From: Dimorphilus gyrociliatus
Taxonomy: Eukaryota; Annelida; Polychaeta; Dinophilidae
DNA length: 64,000 bases
Assembly (NCBI GenBank): GCA_904063045.1
Contig: CAJFCJ010000040.1
Coordinates: 65,503 to 129,502 of the forward strand
Direction: 5' to 3'
Shown here: in pieces, positions 1-12,419 of the stretch
How the letters are laid out: the number at the start of each line of letters is the position of its first letter
Position numbering within the stretch: position 1 is the first letter of the stretch
Notes under the pieces: generated by a model
What the model was told of the DNA's origin: nothing
The model's input: the letters and a program-made list of their open reading frames with translations, nothing else
The model's database searches: none
Program-made: the position numbers and the translations under genes

Positions 1-139
1 CAAAAAAAAAAAATATTCAATAAAATAGGTTTTCAAGGAATCCCAATATTCTATATTTCATAAAATGTTCAAGTAAACAAGGTAACTAAATAAACATGAA
101 AACAAAATTTCTATATTTCTGTCTTTATTTTCTTTTTGT

Positions 140-3100
140 TTGTCTTATCAAGTAATAGATTGTAAAGAGCCTAATTCATACATTTTATATGATGTATGCT
201 ATTTTATCTTTGAAAATATCAATTCTTTATCAATCAGTGAAATTGAAAGGAAATGCAAAATTGATAATCTAACTCTAACTGATATTCCATCGTCAAATTA
301 TTTATTCATTTTTCGTTATTTACTTATTAAAATAAAACAGAGTTTTGGATATGTTTACCAGTTTCCTAATAGTTTGTTTGTTTGTTTGTCACTTGAAAAT
401 TCTACTATCGAACTAAACTCTAAATAGGAGTCTTTCTGAAAGAAATTTCGCATAAGAAACCGAAGGATAAATATTCAAAAAATGATCAATCAATTGAAGT
501 ATCTTTGAGTAATAATCCAATCTCATACAAATCTACAAGTCATTTATTCAATAACAAGGCAAATAGAAATTTTATATACGACTATAGGCCTACCTTAATT
601 AATAATTGTATTTTTAGAATTGCAAATTAAAGCTAGACTTTCTCGAATTTATCTTCAACAATAAAGATTCTTCTGACTATAAATTAATAACAGAATATCC
701 TCTTGGATGTATTACCTTCAACTACTTGAAAAGAAGAGATAATTGGATTGAAATGCAAATAGTTAGATGTAGTTTTTGGACTAAATTTTACATTTGCCAT
801 AAACAACCAAGTAACTATTTTTTTTGGATACGACAGAAAATGTCCCCAAATTCATGGTTTAACCCTAACCCTAACCTAGCCCTTGTCTCTCTCTAACCTT
901 TTTGATTACCCCTAACCCTAAGATGGAACCCCCCCCCCCCTAACTACAAATCAAAAGCTACTTTACTCCTGCTAACCATTTTTCAATCCGAAATCTTGCT
1001 TTCAAAAAACTCACTTGGGGACGTTTTCTGTCGACCCTATTTTTTTTTCTTAGTTTTTATTCCTCTTTCTTTTAACTAGAAGTTAAACATTACAATGACC
1101 TAATTAAGAATTTGATGATAAATGACTTAAAAACTTGCCCCAAAAATACATTTGAATGTAAACATGATGGAATTTGTATATCAAATATTTTTGTCTGCGA
1201 TGGAAAAATTGACTGTCAATTAGAAGAGGATGATGAAAAAGATTGTATTGATAGTGAACTTGAAGAATTTCAAGAATTTCAATGTTTCAATTCCTCTGTG
1301 AAAATAAATTATAAACTGGTTTGTAATTTTATTAAAAATTGTCCAAATGGTGAAGATGAGAATGGATGTCAAAGGGCAAGTTGTAAACAAAATTATAGGT
1401 AACCTAACCTATAAGCATTTTCCATAATCTATAAAAGATGATTGATTGCCTAAAATCTTTTATTAGCACCTGTGAAAATGGCCAATGTATTTTAAGTAGT
1501 GAATTTGGAGATGGTGAAAGAAATTGTTTTGATAAAAGTGATGAAAATGAAATACATTTGAGAAAATTATCTCGAGAAAGTATCATAATGTTTTTGTTTT
1601 CAAGCTCAATTTGTTGAACCTTTTGTGTTGTTTTTTTCTTTCTTTTCCTTAAATAGAATGAAGATTTTTGCAATAAAAAAATATTACTTGATGCCTTTGT
1701 TTGTGATTTTAGAAAAGATTGTATCAATAATATTGATGAAGGTTATTGTAATGGAAATCTTAATGCTACAGTCAAGAAGTCAATTTGCCCTATGGAAAAT
1801 ACCAAACACCGATGTAGAATTGTGTACGATTCAATGGGCAATTTCAGGACTAAATCACATTTTCCTTATGATGAACTTTTATTCTGTAATCAGTTAAATT
1901 GTCGCCAGGGAGAATATCTATGTCATTTTGAAAAAATATGTATATCAATTCAACAATTCTGCGATGGTGTTAATCATTGTTTCCATGGAGACGATGAGCT
2001 ATTCTGTGGTATTTATTTTTTATACGAATATTTTTAACAGTAGGATCATTTTTTTTTATTTCGCCAGAGCATTTCAAACCACCTGGCCTATTTAAATGTA
2101 ACAATGAAAATTTATATTTATTACTGGAAAAAGTATGCAACGGCATTGTAGACTGTTTGCTGGGTAGTGACGAATTTCTTTGTCATTCAAAATTATCTCG
2201 AATTGGCAATGATTATTGTATTGAGCAGTATTCCCACCATTTACAATGTAAAAGTTTGATAAAGGGAATTGGGAAGAATGAAAAAGTTGTAATTAACAAT
2301 TACGTACGAGTCGTTACGATAGATGGATCATTACGTTTAAATACAAAGAGATTTAAATATTTGAAAGTAACACTATTACACATTGAAAATTGTATTAATA
2401 TTAATGATTTCAAGCTTGATAGTTTTCCAAATGTGGTTGTTGTTATATTAAAAAAAAATTCCATTTTTCATTTAACCAAAAATGATAATGATGATGATGA
2501 TAATGTTCAATTCTCTCCTTTTTTACAATATTTTGATATTTCATTCAATCCAATCAAAAATTTAACTAGCCTTTTGTTAAATTTCCAAACAAATTCACTA
2601 AGATATCTAGATATTTCTTATACAAAAATTTCAATTCTAAAATTGATTGATTCTCAAACTTTCAATAATTTAAAAATATTCAAATTAGTTAAATGTTCCA
2701 TTACAATAATTGAAAAGAATTTCTTTAAGCGTTTAAACGAATTAAACGAACTTTATATGAATTCTACAAAATTTCCTTTAAAACATTCAAAAGAGATTGT
2801 AAAACATTTACAAAAAATTAACAAAATATTTTCTACCAGTTTTAATTTATGCTGTTTAATATGGAAATATATAAATATTGAAGTTATTTGCAAACCGTCT
2901 TCGTCACAATTTCAAATTTGTTCCGATCTTTTGGCAACAAAAACAATTCGAATTTTGTTTTGGATTTACGGTTGTAGTGGCTTCCTGGCAAATTTTATAG
3001 CATTAATCATACAATTAGCTTATCACAAAGCCTTCGTATCCTATCAAACAACACTGATAGTTGGTGACGTTTTTATAAGCATCTACATTCTAACAATTGC

Positions 3101-4326
3101 AATAGTTGACATCTACTACGCGAATCGTTTTCTCGATGAAGAATACAATTGGAGATACGGATACGTTTGCAGTAGTTTTGGAAGTCTTTCGTCCTTTGCG
3201 GTACTATTGTCATCAAGTAGCCTTTTATTGTTAACAATTGAGAAATTATCCGTAATAACTTCGCTGAGAAAGAGTTCAGTGTTGCTGGTGAAAAGGAAGG
3301 CTTGGTTTTGCGGAGGAAATATAATAATTTCACTGTTATTGGCATCTCTTCCAAATCTTTTATATAGTGTAAATATTAAAAATAGATTTTAATTCTAAAG
3401 AATCCAGGGACTTGATTAGGGTTAGGGTTAGGGTAAAACCAACAACAACATAAACTTTCCCTTTTCAGAATTATTTTTCAAAAACTCCAATGTGTTTTAA
3501 TATTTTTATTAGAAAAGAAATATTTGAAGGATGGTTTCTATCTTTTATCTATTTTGGAGTTTTCCTATTTCTATACAATACTATAATTCTAATTTGTTAT
3601 ATTTCAATTATTCTCTTTGTAAGAAAATCAAGATTGAAATTAAAGAACATGTTGAAAACTGAAAGTATTAATACAAGATTATCAAAAAGTATCCTTATCA
3701 TAATATTTACAAATATAATTTGTTGGATGCCATTTTCTTTACTAGGCCTATTGGCTATATTTATAGATTTAAATATTAAGAATAACGTATATTTCTTAAT
3801 ATTTATTGTCTTTTTACCATTAAATTCTGTTGTAAATCCTTGTATTTTTACATTTTATTGCTACATTGAATATAGGAATATTTCTAAACTGCAAAAGCAA
3901 CAGCAAAGGTATTATATGAATTTTTTATTAGCTTTTATGTTATATTTCCAATCATTTCTATTAAGGAAACTTCGTAATGAACAGAATATGTTGCATTTAA
4001 GATCTTATAGTATCTATTTTATTTTATATATTTTGTATACAGTTTCATTCTATTCATTCTCTATTCTCATTCATCAAACAGTGGCATCTTTCATTAATGA
4101 ATCTTTACAAAATCACATCTTTCCAAATATAATAATTAATGACTACAAAAGCGTTCAATCTCAATCTCATCTTATAATCTATAATGCTTGGCAACTTTTC
4201 AAATTATTCAAAACTACTATTCAATCTATTCAATTCCTGTCAGAGAGATTGTTTTGTTTTGAAGGAGAATTGGGAATCAATCAAATATGGATTAATGTAT
4301 ACAATTCTATATTTTATCATTTGTAA
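140..4326 (+). CDS. Chimeric receptor 1: CTLD, six LDLa, LRR, 7TM (5' partial)
   Basis: Multi-exon cell-surface receptor. Seen in order: a C-type-lectin-like domain in pieces (about 150-820; DVCYF at the start, FYICHKQP at the end); LDLa modules near 1135-1245, 1280-1365, 1470-1555, 1655-1755, 1898-2006 and 2083-2185, with the C...CDG...DC...DE..C pattern; leucine-rich repeats about 2290-2840; then a seven-helix rhodopsin-type domain. TM1-4 lie in 2940-3370 (VGDVF in TM2, EKL at the DRY position). TM5-7 lie in 3490-3880 (CWMP in TM6, NPCIF in TM7), followed by a long tail. An intron after TM4 (about 3371-3465) contains three TTAGGG units. LDLa plus LRR plus 7TM is the layout of snail GRL101 and relaxin-receptor-type proteins; the CTLD is extra. 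The upstream part lies outside the window. Exon borders are approximate; the ligand is unknown. Confidence 0.8.
831..1033 (+). mobile_element. MITE copy A with telomere-like core
   Basis: About 200 bp with terminal inverted repeats: CGACAGAAAATGTCCCCA at the left and its reverse complement, with one mismatch, at the right. The core holds CCCTAA-like units, a C run near 930-940 and a TACAAATCAA stretch shared with other copies in the window. It lies in an intron of receptor 1. Flanks on both sides contain TATTTTTTTT, compatible with a 9-bp target duplication. No coding capacity. Confidence 0.85.
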
Positions 4327-4800
4327 TAATAACTGTCTCATAAACACCCTATTTCTTTTCATAGATCAAGACCGGAGAGTATTTTGTTGCAATTGCAAAA
4401 GTAAATGATTTTACTATAGAAAATCATCAAAACAATATCTTCAAGTTTGGAATGTTTTTGAGGAAATGCCTTCAGAAACGGACAGTTATTGGAAAACAAT
4501 TGAGATATCAGTGAAATGGAAATTTTTTCCAACTGTAAAATAGAGTTTAAAGTTTAGCAGCTGTCTTTAATCTCATTAATGTTGTTTTCCATTGTTCAGA
4601 GAATATACATCAAATTTAATTATTGTAAAACTACTCTATGAGTACCATCTTTTATGTTTCCTAGACAAAGTCTTCATCTCATTTAGATACACTTTCCTTG
4701 AATGAAAAAGTTCTGCATTTAAAAAAAAAACGCAATTATAAAGTGAAACTATTCAATTTGTATTTAAATTGAAAAATATTCAACACAAAACAATTTTTTT

Positions 4801-4883
4801 TACCAGAATTGAGGTTCGAACCCTCGCGGATATTTGTCCATTGGATCTTAAGTCCAATGCCTTAACCACTCCACCATCCTGGT
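4801..4883 (-). tRNA. tRNA-Leu(UAA)
   Basis: On the minus strand a cloverleaf can be drawn. The acceptor ACCAGGA pairs with TTCTGGT (one G-T pair). The D-arm region is TGGTGGAGTGGTTAAGGC. The anticodon stem TTGGA/TCCAA encloses the loop CTTAAGA, giving anticodon UAA. A long variable arm follows, as expected for a class II tRNA, and the T loop is GTTCGAA. No intron is seen. It lies between receptor 1 and an LRR gene. Confidence 0.95.
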
Positions 4884-4960
4884 TAATATAGACAAATGAT
4901 AGTTTAGATTAAAAGGTGAAGGTTAATTTTAATAAAACAATATACAAATGAACGGCAATT

Positions 4961-6399
4961 TTAACACTGCAAAATGCAACATGGATAATTTGTACAGAAA
5001 CTGGAAGTAAATGTATTAAATTTTAAAGATAACGTCTCTAAAGCAGGACAATTATTTAAAAGATAAATTAAAATTTCAAAATGGCATTCCTGTAATTTAC
5101 AACCATTAAGATTTAAATATTTTAAAGTATATTTTGAGGATAATAGGCCTAAACATATTTCATATAAATCTTCATACAAGTTTGAATTATATGAAAGGTT
5201 AATATTTTCCAAATTAGTGCATTTTTGAAAAAATCTACTGACAATAGTATTTTGAGATTTTTTATAGAAACAAGAAGAAAAATTGACATATTTAAGTTTT
5301 ATACTATTTAAACTATTGAAAATTTCTTCCATTTCTAAATCATAACCAAAATGACAATAAGAAAGATTTAAAGATTGAAGATTTTTACACTGACTAAACA
5401 AATCTGCTATTTGAATTGGAATTCTGAAACAAGTGAATTCTATATTTTCAAGTGTAAAAAATGGGTCAAGATTTCCATTATTGAAATACAATAACGTTTT
5501 GTCTATCAATGAAAGATTTTTAATTATCATACGATGCAAAAGATGGCATTCTTTCAGAATTTCTTTCAAGAAATCTATTTCCTCATTCTCCTCCTCTTCG
5601 TTAGGATACAATTGAAGAAAACATACTACTGATATAGATTTTAAATAGGTCATTGCATTTTTTAAAACAATTCGTTTTCTTTCTTCACCAAATCCTGTGC
5701 TTAGTACTGAAATTTCTCTTAATACTTTACAATTTTCTAGTAATTTGGCTAATTGGTTTAAATCGTTATCAGTTTTACATTCATTGATATATCGAGTTTT
5801 TTCAACAATTTAGCAGATACTTGAAGAGCTTTATAGAATTTTGAATATTCAAATTTCTTTGACGAATATACATACTTGAACTCTTCCAAATTGTGACAGT
5901 TATTTAATAGTTTCTCCAGTAGCATCAGCTCTTTTTCGTTTGGAATTCCTTTGAAATTCATACTTTTAATGGATTGAGAAGATTTTATTAAAGATTTTAA
6001 AAGCAATTCTCTTTCATCTAAAAAATTTCTATCAATATTTAAACTTATCTTTTCCAGTTTATCATGATTTTGTAGGAAATGTAATAGATCTTTGTAACAT
6101 TTAGATCTGATGATATCAATTCTCGCACTCAATGATCTCAAATTAGGAAATTTCAAGAGAATATTCTCACCAATATAATTACAATTTTTCCGTTTTAATT
6201 CAATAGCTGCATTGCAAATTGGAAATTCTTGAACATTTAATAAAACATCCTCAATTGTTACCTTTTCAACTGATTGATTTTTTAGAAACTTAAAACTAGA
6301 TAAATTTTTAAACCTTTTGTCAAAATGTATCATTTTTATAGCAACATTTCTTTTGAAAAATTCAAGATCCGATTCTTGAAAATTTTCTGAATATTTCAT
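4961..6399 (-). pseudogene. LRR protein, frameshifted once
   Basis: Two consecutive minus-strand reading frames (6399-5758 and about 5790-4961) form one leucine-rich-repeat protein of roughly 470 residues. The second half has clear LxxLNLSxCxL units of ribonuclease-inhibitor type (for example LQSLNLSYCHFG and LKYLNLNGCKL). The first half is a more degenerate repeat array starting at MKYSENFQ. The frame changes near 5775-5790, just after LDIS, which needs a one-base indel to join. No effector domain (NACHT, death, kinase) and no signal peptide are seen, so a cytoplasmic protein is likely. It may be a real gene with a sequence error or a recent pseudogene. It resembles the LRR gene at 9.8-11.1 kb. 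Confidence 0.7.
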
Positions 6400-6752
6400 A
6401 GAATAATTAAATATTTGTTCTGCTAAACTTTTTGGTAACTTTAATCTCTTTTTTTTATTATATCATTGGTAATAATGAGATTTGAGGAGATAGATTTCGT
6501 ACGGATATAAATACTACTATAACTTGACTTTAGTAAGTCCCCATATTGTATTCAAGGATTAAAGTGCTATAAATAGATTTTAGAACACAGCAATTGAAAC
6601 AACATTGAAAATGCTTTTGGTTTTATTCAAAAGAATCTAAAAGGATATTTTATTAATAACCCTGACTTTTATAAAAAGTCATAAAGGAGTTCATATAAAA
6701 TAAAAGAAATCAATGATTAATAGAAACTGCACAATTGAATACATCAATAGAT

Positions 6753-8848
6753 CTAGTAGTTTAAATAACAAACTTGAACTTTATCCTGAATGAAACTATG
6801 CAATTGAATGGTAAAATAGACTTTTCCTACCAGAAAATTTGATTGTTTACAAGTGAAGATATATCTATTAAATCTATTCTCTCCTTTGGCCAACATTTTT
6901 AGATTACACGCTTCTTTTACGTCTCTATCATCTCTATTCTCAATTAATGGAAATACTTTAATATAATTTAACAGGTTGTTACTGTCAAACTTTAATACTA
7001 TTTCCGGTTGAATTATAGTTGAATGAACTGCAATTCCATTCCATTTCGATGTTTCTATTGTTGAATATTTTCTTGATATATTTAAACAAGTTGAATATGA
7101 AAAATCGTGTAGGTTTTCGCCATTTGTTTCAATACATTCTTCATTCAGTAAATACCTAATTGTTCTTCCTTCTGTTAAGAGAATAAAAATGAAGAATGAG
7201 AGAGAGAGAGAGAGAGAGAGAGACAAGTTCTTACCAATATCATAGAGCTGTAACATATGACTTTGATCTGTTAAAAGATTCTGAAATTGAATTCGAGACG
7301 CTAAAATTCCATTTGCGTTGAATGGAAAACTAATATACGTGCTGACACCATAAACTATCCCATTTCCAAATTGTAACATTCCATCATTCATTGTAATCCA
7401 AAAGTATCTCCATTCATTGCATTTTATAAATTCAATGATTTCGTTAGTGTAATAAGTTTTTGAATTGAATTTTATAAATGTTTTTTCACTGTTTGACAAT
7501 AACAATTCAAAGATGGCGTCGTTGTTAGATGAATACAATTTCAATTGAAATTGTCCACAAGTATTGCCTGTTGTATTTATTCCATATAAACCAAAAATGA
7601 AAGCTTTAAAACTGACAGAGGTAAGAGTTGAAGGCAAATGATAAAATACTGCTGTTGTATCCTTAATTGTGTATTCTTTCCTTGGTAAAACTGGAAATAT
7701 AAAGAAAACAATGAAATGATAAGATAAAGAAAAGATACTACCATCCGCAAACACTTGGAAAAGACCCAGTCCAACATTCTTTTCAACATTAGATGGTAAT
7801 TTATTTATGGTAGCTTTTACCCAGTTTTCAACAAAATCTTCAGTATAATCAAAACATCGTGGATGATTATTTATTGGAATATCTAGAATTTGAATTGAAC
7901 CAGAACTCCAATCAATTTTCAACTGGGACAAAAATTTTCCACTATCGTCCTCTCTGGAAAAGTATAAGGAAAACTGGTAAAGAATAATAACAAACAACTA
8001 AACAATGTACATGCCTATTTGCAAAGCATATAAGTTTAGGTACTGCAAAAATTTCAAAGTCGACTCGCATAAACTGCCCTACACAGTGAGGTTGAGTACA
8101 TGTTACTACCCATTGCTGATTGGGTAGAGTAAAACCGCCTGTATAATCCAATGCTTTATGACATAAATGATCTCCTTGAAAATGAACCATGCTTGCATTA
8201 CAAGTGGCACCTGATAACGTTGAAGCAATATTTGTATACATTTTGTTAGCAGTGCTTGTTCCTTTCACACTATCATAGGCAAATGCCATTATGGAAGAAA
8301 GTCCAACTCGGCTTAATGTTGATTTTTTAGGATATACTTTCATATAGTTGATACTTTTGACACTTTCATCTCTAATTAGGAAACATTCCGTAAATATATT
8401 CTTATCAAGCTTCAAGTAATAATTACTATTTGAACCAAACTGAATATCTACTCCATTTGCTTTATGATGGATATTGTGGTATGTTTGTGATAAGCAGAAT
8501 TCAACAATTTTATAATTTTTATTAAAATTAATTCTTATCATTTCATCACAATTGTCAATGCACTTGCTTACCCAGGAAAGCATATTCATCCATTGCGGTT
8601 TCAACGCGTTTTTGCATTTAAAATCCAAGCTGCGTATAGAAGTTTTAACAGAATCTTGTGTACAACTTGGCGAGTAGTCTGGATCAACAACATTTACCAA
8701 CTGCAAATCTAGACAAACATATTAACATTTCAGTGTAGATATTAAACTTTTTAATGCGAATCTTACCCAAATTATAACCATTTGCTTGCCGACAAACTGT
8801 TGAAATGATAAACAAAAATATACTGAAATGTAAATGTTGAGCTACCAT
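6753..8848 (-). CDS. Secreted protein with galactose-binding-like modules
   Basis: Five exons can be joined in frame on the minus strand. Exon 1 (8848-8766) encodes a signal peptide (MVAQHLHFSIFLFIIS). Exon 2 runs about 8708-8015. Exon 3 starts at 7953 and stops near 7741. Exon 4 lies about 7691-7236. Exon 5 runs from about 7172 to the stop near 6753. Introns are 55-65 bases; the one at 7954-8014 has GC/AG borders, and the one near 7172-7235 contains a GA repeat. The protein is about 600 residues and rich in paired Cys. The last part (STCLNISRKYS ... CKQSNFLVGKVYF) has the layout of the C-terminal half of F5/8-type or fucolectin-like domains, and VDFEIFAVPKLICF ends a similar unit. Family assignment is by pattern only. 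It is probably a secreted lectin-like protein. Confidence 0.65.
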
Positions 8849-9272
8849 TTTGCCAACTGTTGAATTTACAGTCTAGTTGAAAGAGCATGAATTATAAAAT
8901 CAGATTATATCAATAGTTTTTTTCAATAATTCAAGAAAAAAGAGTTTCAAAACAGAAGAATGAAAGAAAAAAAATCAATACACACTTATTAATAAAACAA
9001 TAGATTATTCAGAGATTATGAATGCAATTCATAAAAACATAGCATTAATGTAATAATTCAGAAACAAAACTCTATCCGTTTCATTGCTTTTGTAAGAAAA
9101 CAGTGACTAAACAGAAGCAGCACATTCAGCTACATCTATTTTTTATTTGTCACCCTGTCAGCTGATTAACAATAGATTGATTAATCATTTTTCATTTGCA
9201 ATTCCAAAGTTAATATCAATGAAAACTTTCATTCGGTTTTGTCAAAGACTTACAAAATTATTTAGGCAAAAA

Positions 9273-9884
9273 ATGAACAAATGCGAAACCCTGTTTGTAA
9301 TTAGTAAGTTAAAGTACTGACTGCATTTAACTCTAATTAATTAAATTTGTTTTTAATATTCAAAACTTTCAGTCATAATTGTGCTATTTGGTTTGTCAGC
9401 GAAAGAGGTGTTGACTAATTTAGATTTTGAGGATGACATTGATGATGATAACAATAATGATTTGTGCACAGAAAGTTATAGAAATTGTGCTTTAAAATTG
9501 ACTGATAAATCTCACATTTTCAATATAGAAAAATCCTGTAAAATTTTGAGAGAAATGAATGTTTGCATGGCAACAGTAAAGCCCATCATCTGTCAAGTAA
9601 AAGGCCTTGCTATGGATTTAATGACAGATACAACAAATTTAATTTGTGCTCCAGGTAGTGTATTTTCTAGCTTTTATAGTATTAATCATTTGTTACTGTT
9701 TGAAGGATGCAGAAAGCATTTATCCAAACTTGATGGATTAGATACAAGATATTGTAGCATACACGATAAACAGAGAGAACAGATCAAGAAATGTGGTCTT
9801 CATCAACTGATAATTAACCCAAATGTAAATATTTTTTGTTTAAAAGGACAAACTGCTAACAAAAAGATTAGATCTCTCGTTTGA
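9273..9884 (+). CDS. Small secreted Cys-rich protein
   Basis: Exon 1 (9273-9303) and exon 2 (from 9373) join in frame across a 69-base GT/AG intron and give a signal peptide starting MNKCETLFVI. The mature part starts with an acidic stretch (DFEDDIDDDNNND) and carries regularly spaced Cys (SYRNCALKL, EKSCKIL, NVCMAT, IICQVK, NLICAPG, GCRKHL, RYCSI), as in small helical disulphide-bonded secreted proteins. A 51-base segment at 9653-9703 has GT/AG ends and may be a third intron; it is a multiple of three, so the frame stays open either way. The 3' end overlaps the end of the LRR gene on the other strand. I do not recognise the family. Confidence 0.6.
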
Positions 9885-11092
9885 CTGTCACTTAAGAAGC
9901 ATCCATAACAAGTAACTGTGAATAGAGTATTTTTTGAAGATACTAACCCATTACAAATTCTCTCAAGTCCATCGCCCATTCTTGTATTGAAAGACAAATT
10001 TATGAGCTGAATTTTATAACATTTTGCCAGAAGGTATGAAATAGAATTACACTGTTGTTCAGTTAGATTACAATTATCAAAAGCTAATATTTTTAATGTA
10101 TCTGATGACTGAACAAGTCCATTGCAGATGAATTCCAACCCATACCCCATTTCTTTATTACCACTTAAATTGACTTCTTGTAATTGTGATAAATTCAGAA
10201 AAAAATTTCCCAATTCATTACATTGTATAGGAGAAAAATTACAATATCCAAAATTAAGATGTGTTAAACTGTTTGAAGATAATTTTAAACTGCAACATAC
10301 TTTATCCAGTATATCATCTTTTAAAATATTACCACTCAAGTTAATCATTTCTAAATACTGTAATTGTGCTAATAAATCAACAATAAACACCCATTGTTCC
10401 AAATTTGCAATATTAATTTGACTTAAATTTAAGCCTCTTAAAGAAGTTGATTTTCTCAACCATTGACAAATACTTAGTACTCCATCATTACTAATTCCTT
10501 TATTTTGACTTAAATCAACAACTTCTAGTTTAGAAAATTTTTCCATGATCTTTCCAAAAGCTATCCATTCCTCTCCACTAAACTGACAATTGGATAAATA
10601 CAAACTTTTTAGATTATTTGACGATGGAATAAGGCTATTCATAATTATTATTAATCCATTTGACATTCCAACATTACCGCTGAAATTTAGTTGTTTAATG
10701 GAAGAAAATTTTTCCAGTGTATTTCCGATTATTTTCCAAGAATTCTCATCTATTTGGCAATTCGTAAATATTGCACCAGACAGTATTGCTAAACCTTTAT
10801 TTATTTTATCGCATAAAACAAGAAAATTTTCACTTGAAAATTTAATGTCAAGTTTTAAAATATCTGATGGAATGTCTTTATGATCTTTACACAATTTACT
10901 AATAAATGAAATATTCTCAACAGATTCATCAGCAATACTAAATTTTATGTTTAAAATTTGCTCCTCAGTTAATTTACATTTTTCTGAACATAGATTGCAT
11001 GTTATATCATACTTATCTAAAGGCAAAGATTGGCAACATTGCAAACAATATACATGTTTGCAATGTTGTACACTTGATGCTCCACAGCCCAT
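9803..11092 (-). CDS. LRR protein with half-RING Cys motif and MGCGAS start
   Basis: About 430 residues in one open frame. I chose ATG 11092 because it gives MGCGAS, a classical N-myristoylation start (Gly2, Ser6) with Cys3 as a possible palmitoylation site. Residues about 10-32 show C-x-H-x2-C-x2-C-x10-C-x2-C (HCKHVYCLQCC ... CNLC), which is the second half of a RING finger; the first zinc-ligand pair is missing. From about residue 90 onward there are about ten ribonuclease-inhibitor-type LRRs (LxxLNLSxxN, GLxxICNGL, SxxLxxLxFxNCNL). A cytoplasmic face-of-membrane protein would fit. Alternatively an upstream exon carries the missing RING half and the Met is internal. It converges on the gene at 9.3-9.9 kb. 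Confidence 0.75.
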   Translation of the reverse strand: MGCGASSVQHCKHVYCLQCCQSLPLDKYDITCNLCSEKCKLTEEQILNIKFSIADESVENISFISKLCKDHKDIPSDILKLDIKFSSENFLVLCDKINKGLAILSGAIFTNCQIDENSWKIIGNTLEKFSSIKQLNFSGNVGMSNGLIIIMNSLIPSSNNLKSLYLSNCQFSGEEWIAFGKIMEKFSKLEVVDLSQNKGISNDGVLSICQWLRKSTSLRGLNLSQINIANLEQWVFIVDLLAQLQYLEMINLSGNILKDDILDKVCCSLKLSSNSLTHLNFGYCNFSPIQCNELGNFFLNLSQLQEVNLSGNKEMGYGLEFICNGLVQSSDTLKILAFDNCNLTEQQCNSISYLLAKCYKIQLINLSFNTRMGDGLERICNGLVSSKNTLFTVTCYGCFLSDSQTRDLIFLLAVCPFKQKIFTFGLIIS

Positions 11093-11133
11093 AATAATAT
11101 TTCTTTCTTCAAGTGATATCAACAAGTTTTTTA

Positions 11134-11173
11134 ACACACACACACACACCTATATATATATATATATATATAT
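11134..11173. repeat. Compound microsatellite (AC)n(TA)n
   Basis: An AC run followed directly by a TA run, just upstream of the LRR gene on the minus strand. The rest of 11174-11930 shows nothing I can assign apart from one TAGGCCTA palindrome near 11678. Confidence 0.9.
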
Positions 11174-11931
11174 TGCAGAATGGTTATCTGAAATCTTATC
11201 TTTGCAATTTGCAAAAATAACTAAGTTAAGGTAGTTGTGCTATGAATGAATAATGTAAAATGAATAATATTAATGTCACCACTGAGTAAACTTGTACATT
11301 AATTTAGGAAAAGGGAGATGTGTATAGGGACCAGAGAGGAGAGAAGAAAGACAATAACTTATGTCAAAGATATATTTCCTTCCTCTTTTAAAAATTCTTA
11401 ACTCTGTGATATCTTATCACAGTGATCCCCCTCAATGTAGATTAAATTAAATTTGAAAGTCTTGTTTGATCAATACTTTACAAGATAAACTATGTAGTCC
11501 AACTACTAATAGAGGATTGTTGTATCAGATGAAAAAATAGAGCACTTATATTCATTTTTTGGATTTAATGTCAATGGCAATCTCCTGTCAGATTGAAATA
11601 GTTGGAAAAGTTTCTAAAAATAGTAATTTGTTATTGAGGTGTTGAAGACTGGAGATGGAAAAATTCGGCCAGGCATTAGGCCTAACATCTTAAGATGTTC
11701 ATTCACTAAAACAAAAGATGTTGTTTGCTATGGAAACGAAGAATAAATCTTGAATAAGATATCCTTTTACTTCTGCTCTTTTCCGATCAGAGTTCACTGA
11801 AATTTCTCTTCTCTCTATCCAAGATAAAAGATGAATAATATTTAAAGAGAAAATATCTAATAATAGTGAAAATAGATAAATACAAGTGTAATATATTTTA
11901 ATGACGTAATTCTGTAGCAGATTTAAACTAC

Positions 11932-12403
11932 TCAATAATGGTGTACACTAATTGAATGTGGATTATATAAACGAATACGAACTGATAGGCCAATGTATTC
12001 GACTGATAGCCCAGGAACTGTCCTATTCCGAAAATAATCAAATTCCTTTCCATGAAATGTTGAGAGGTAAAGATCTCTAAAAGTTCTTCTAGACAATCTT
12101 ATTTTGCAAGATTGTCCAAAAAGCCCTGTAAAGCAATCGCACTCTGCTCTACAATTTGACTTTTGATGTTGAATTGCACCCCAGCAGCAACTATTTTTCT
12201 TTGAACATTCATTACAAGACAAATGATTCTGCAAAATTGCAGTTTTTGCAGTTTAAAAAAATTCGTATAGAGATTATGATAATCTGTTGAAGAGTGTTTG
12301 ACTCATATTTACCTGATTTTTCTTTATATTTATACAATAAAGCCAAAGTTTCAATATGATAAGCCTTTACAATTGCTAGAATAGCAAAGGGCCATAATTT
12401 CAA
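11932..12403 (-). CDS. Secreted EGF-like exon pair (partial gene)
   Basis: An upstream exon starting at 12403 encodes a hydrophobic signal-like start (MKLWPFAILAIVKA) and ends with a donor near 12313. A downstream exon, from a TTTTGCAG acceptor near 12228 to a stop at 11932, encodes an EGF-like module (CNECSKKNSCC ... CDCFTGLFGQSC) with the typical Cx-C....GxxC ending, followed by about 50 residues without a recognisable domain. The simplest splice does not keep the frame (phase 1 donor, phase 0 acceptor), so exon borders are uncertain or the gene is damaged. Confidence 0.45.
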
Positions 12404-12419
12404 TTGAATAATGTTCAGG

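Noticed and set aside
3073-3354. Open frame antisense to the receptor 1 7TM exon
   Set aside because: Shadow of the 7TM coding strand; no domain, no splice context.
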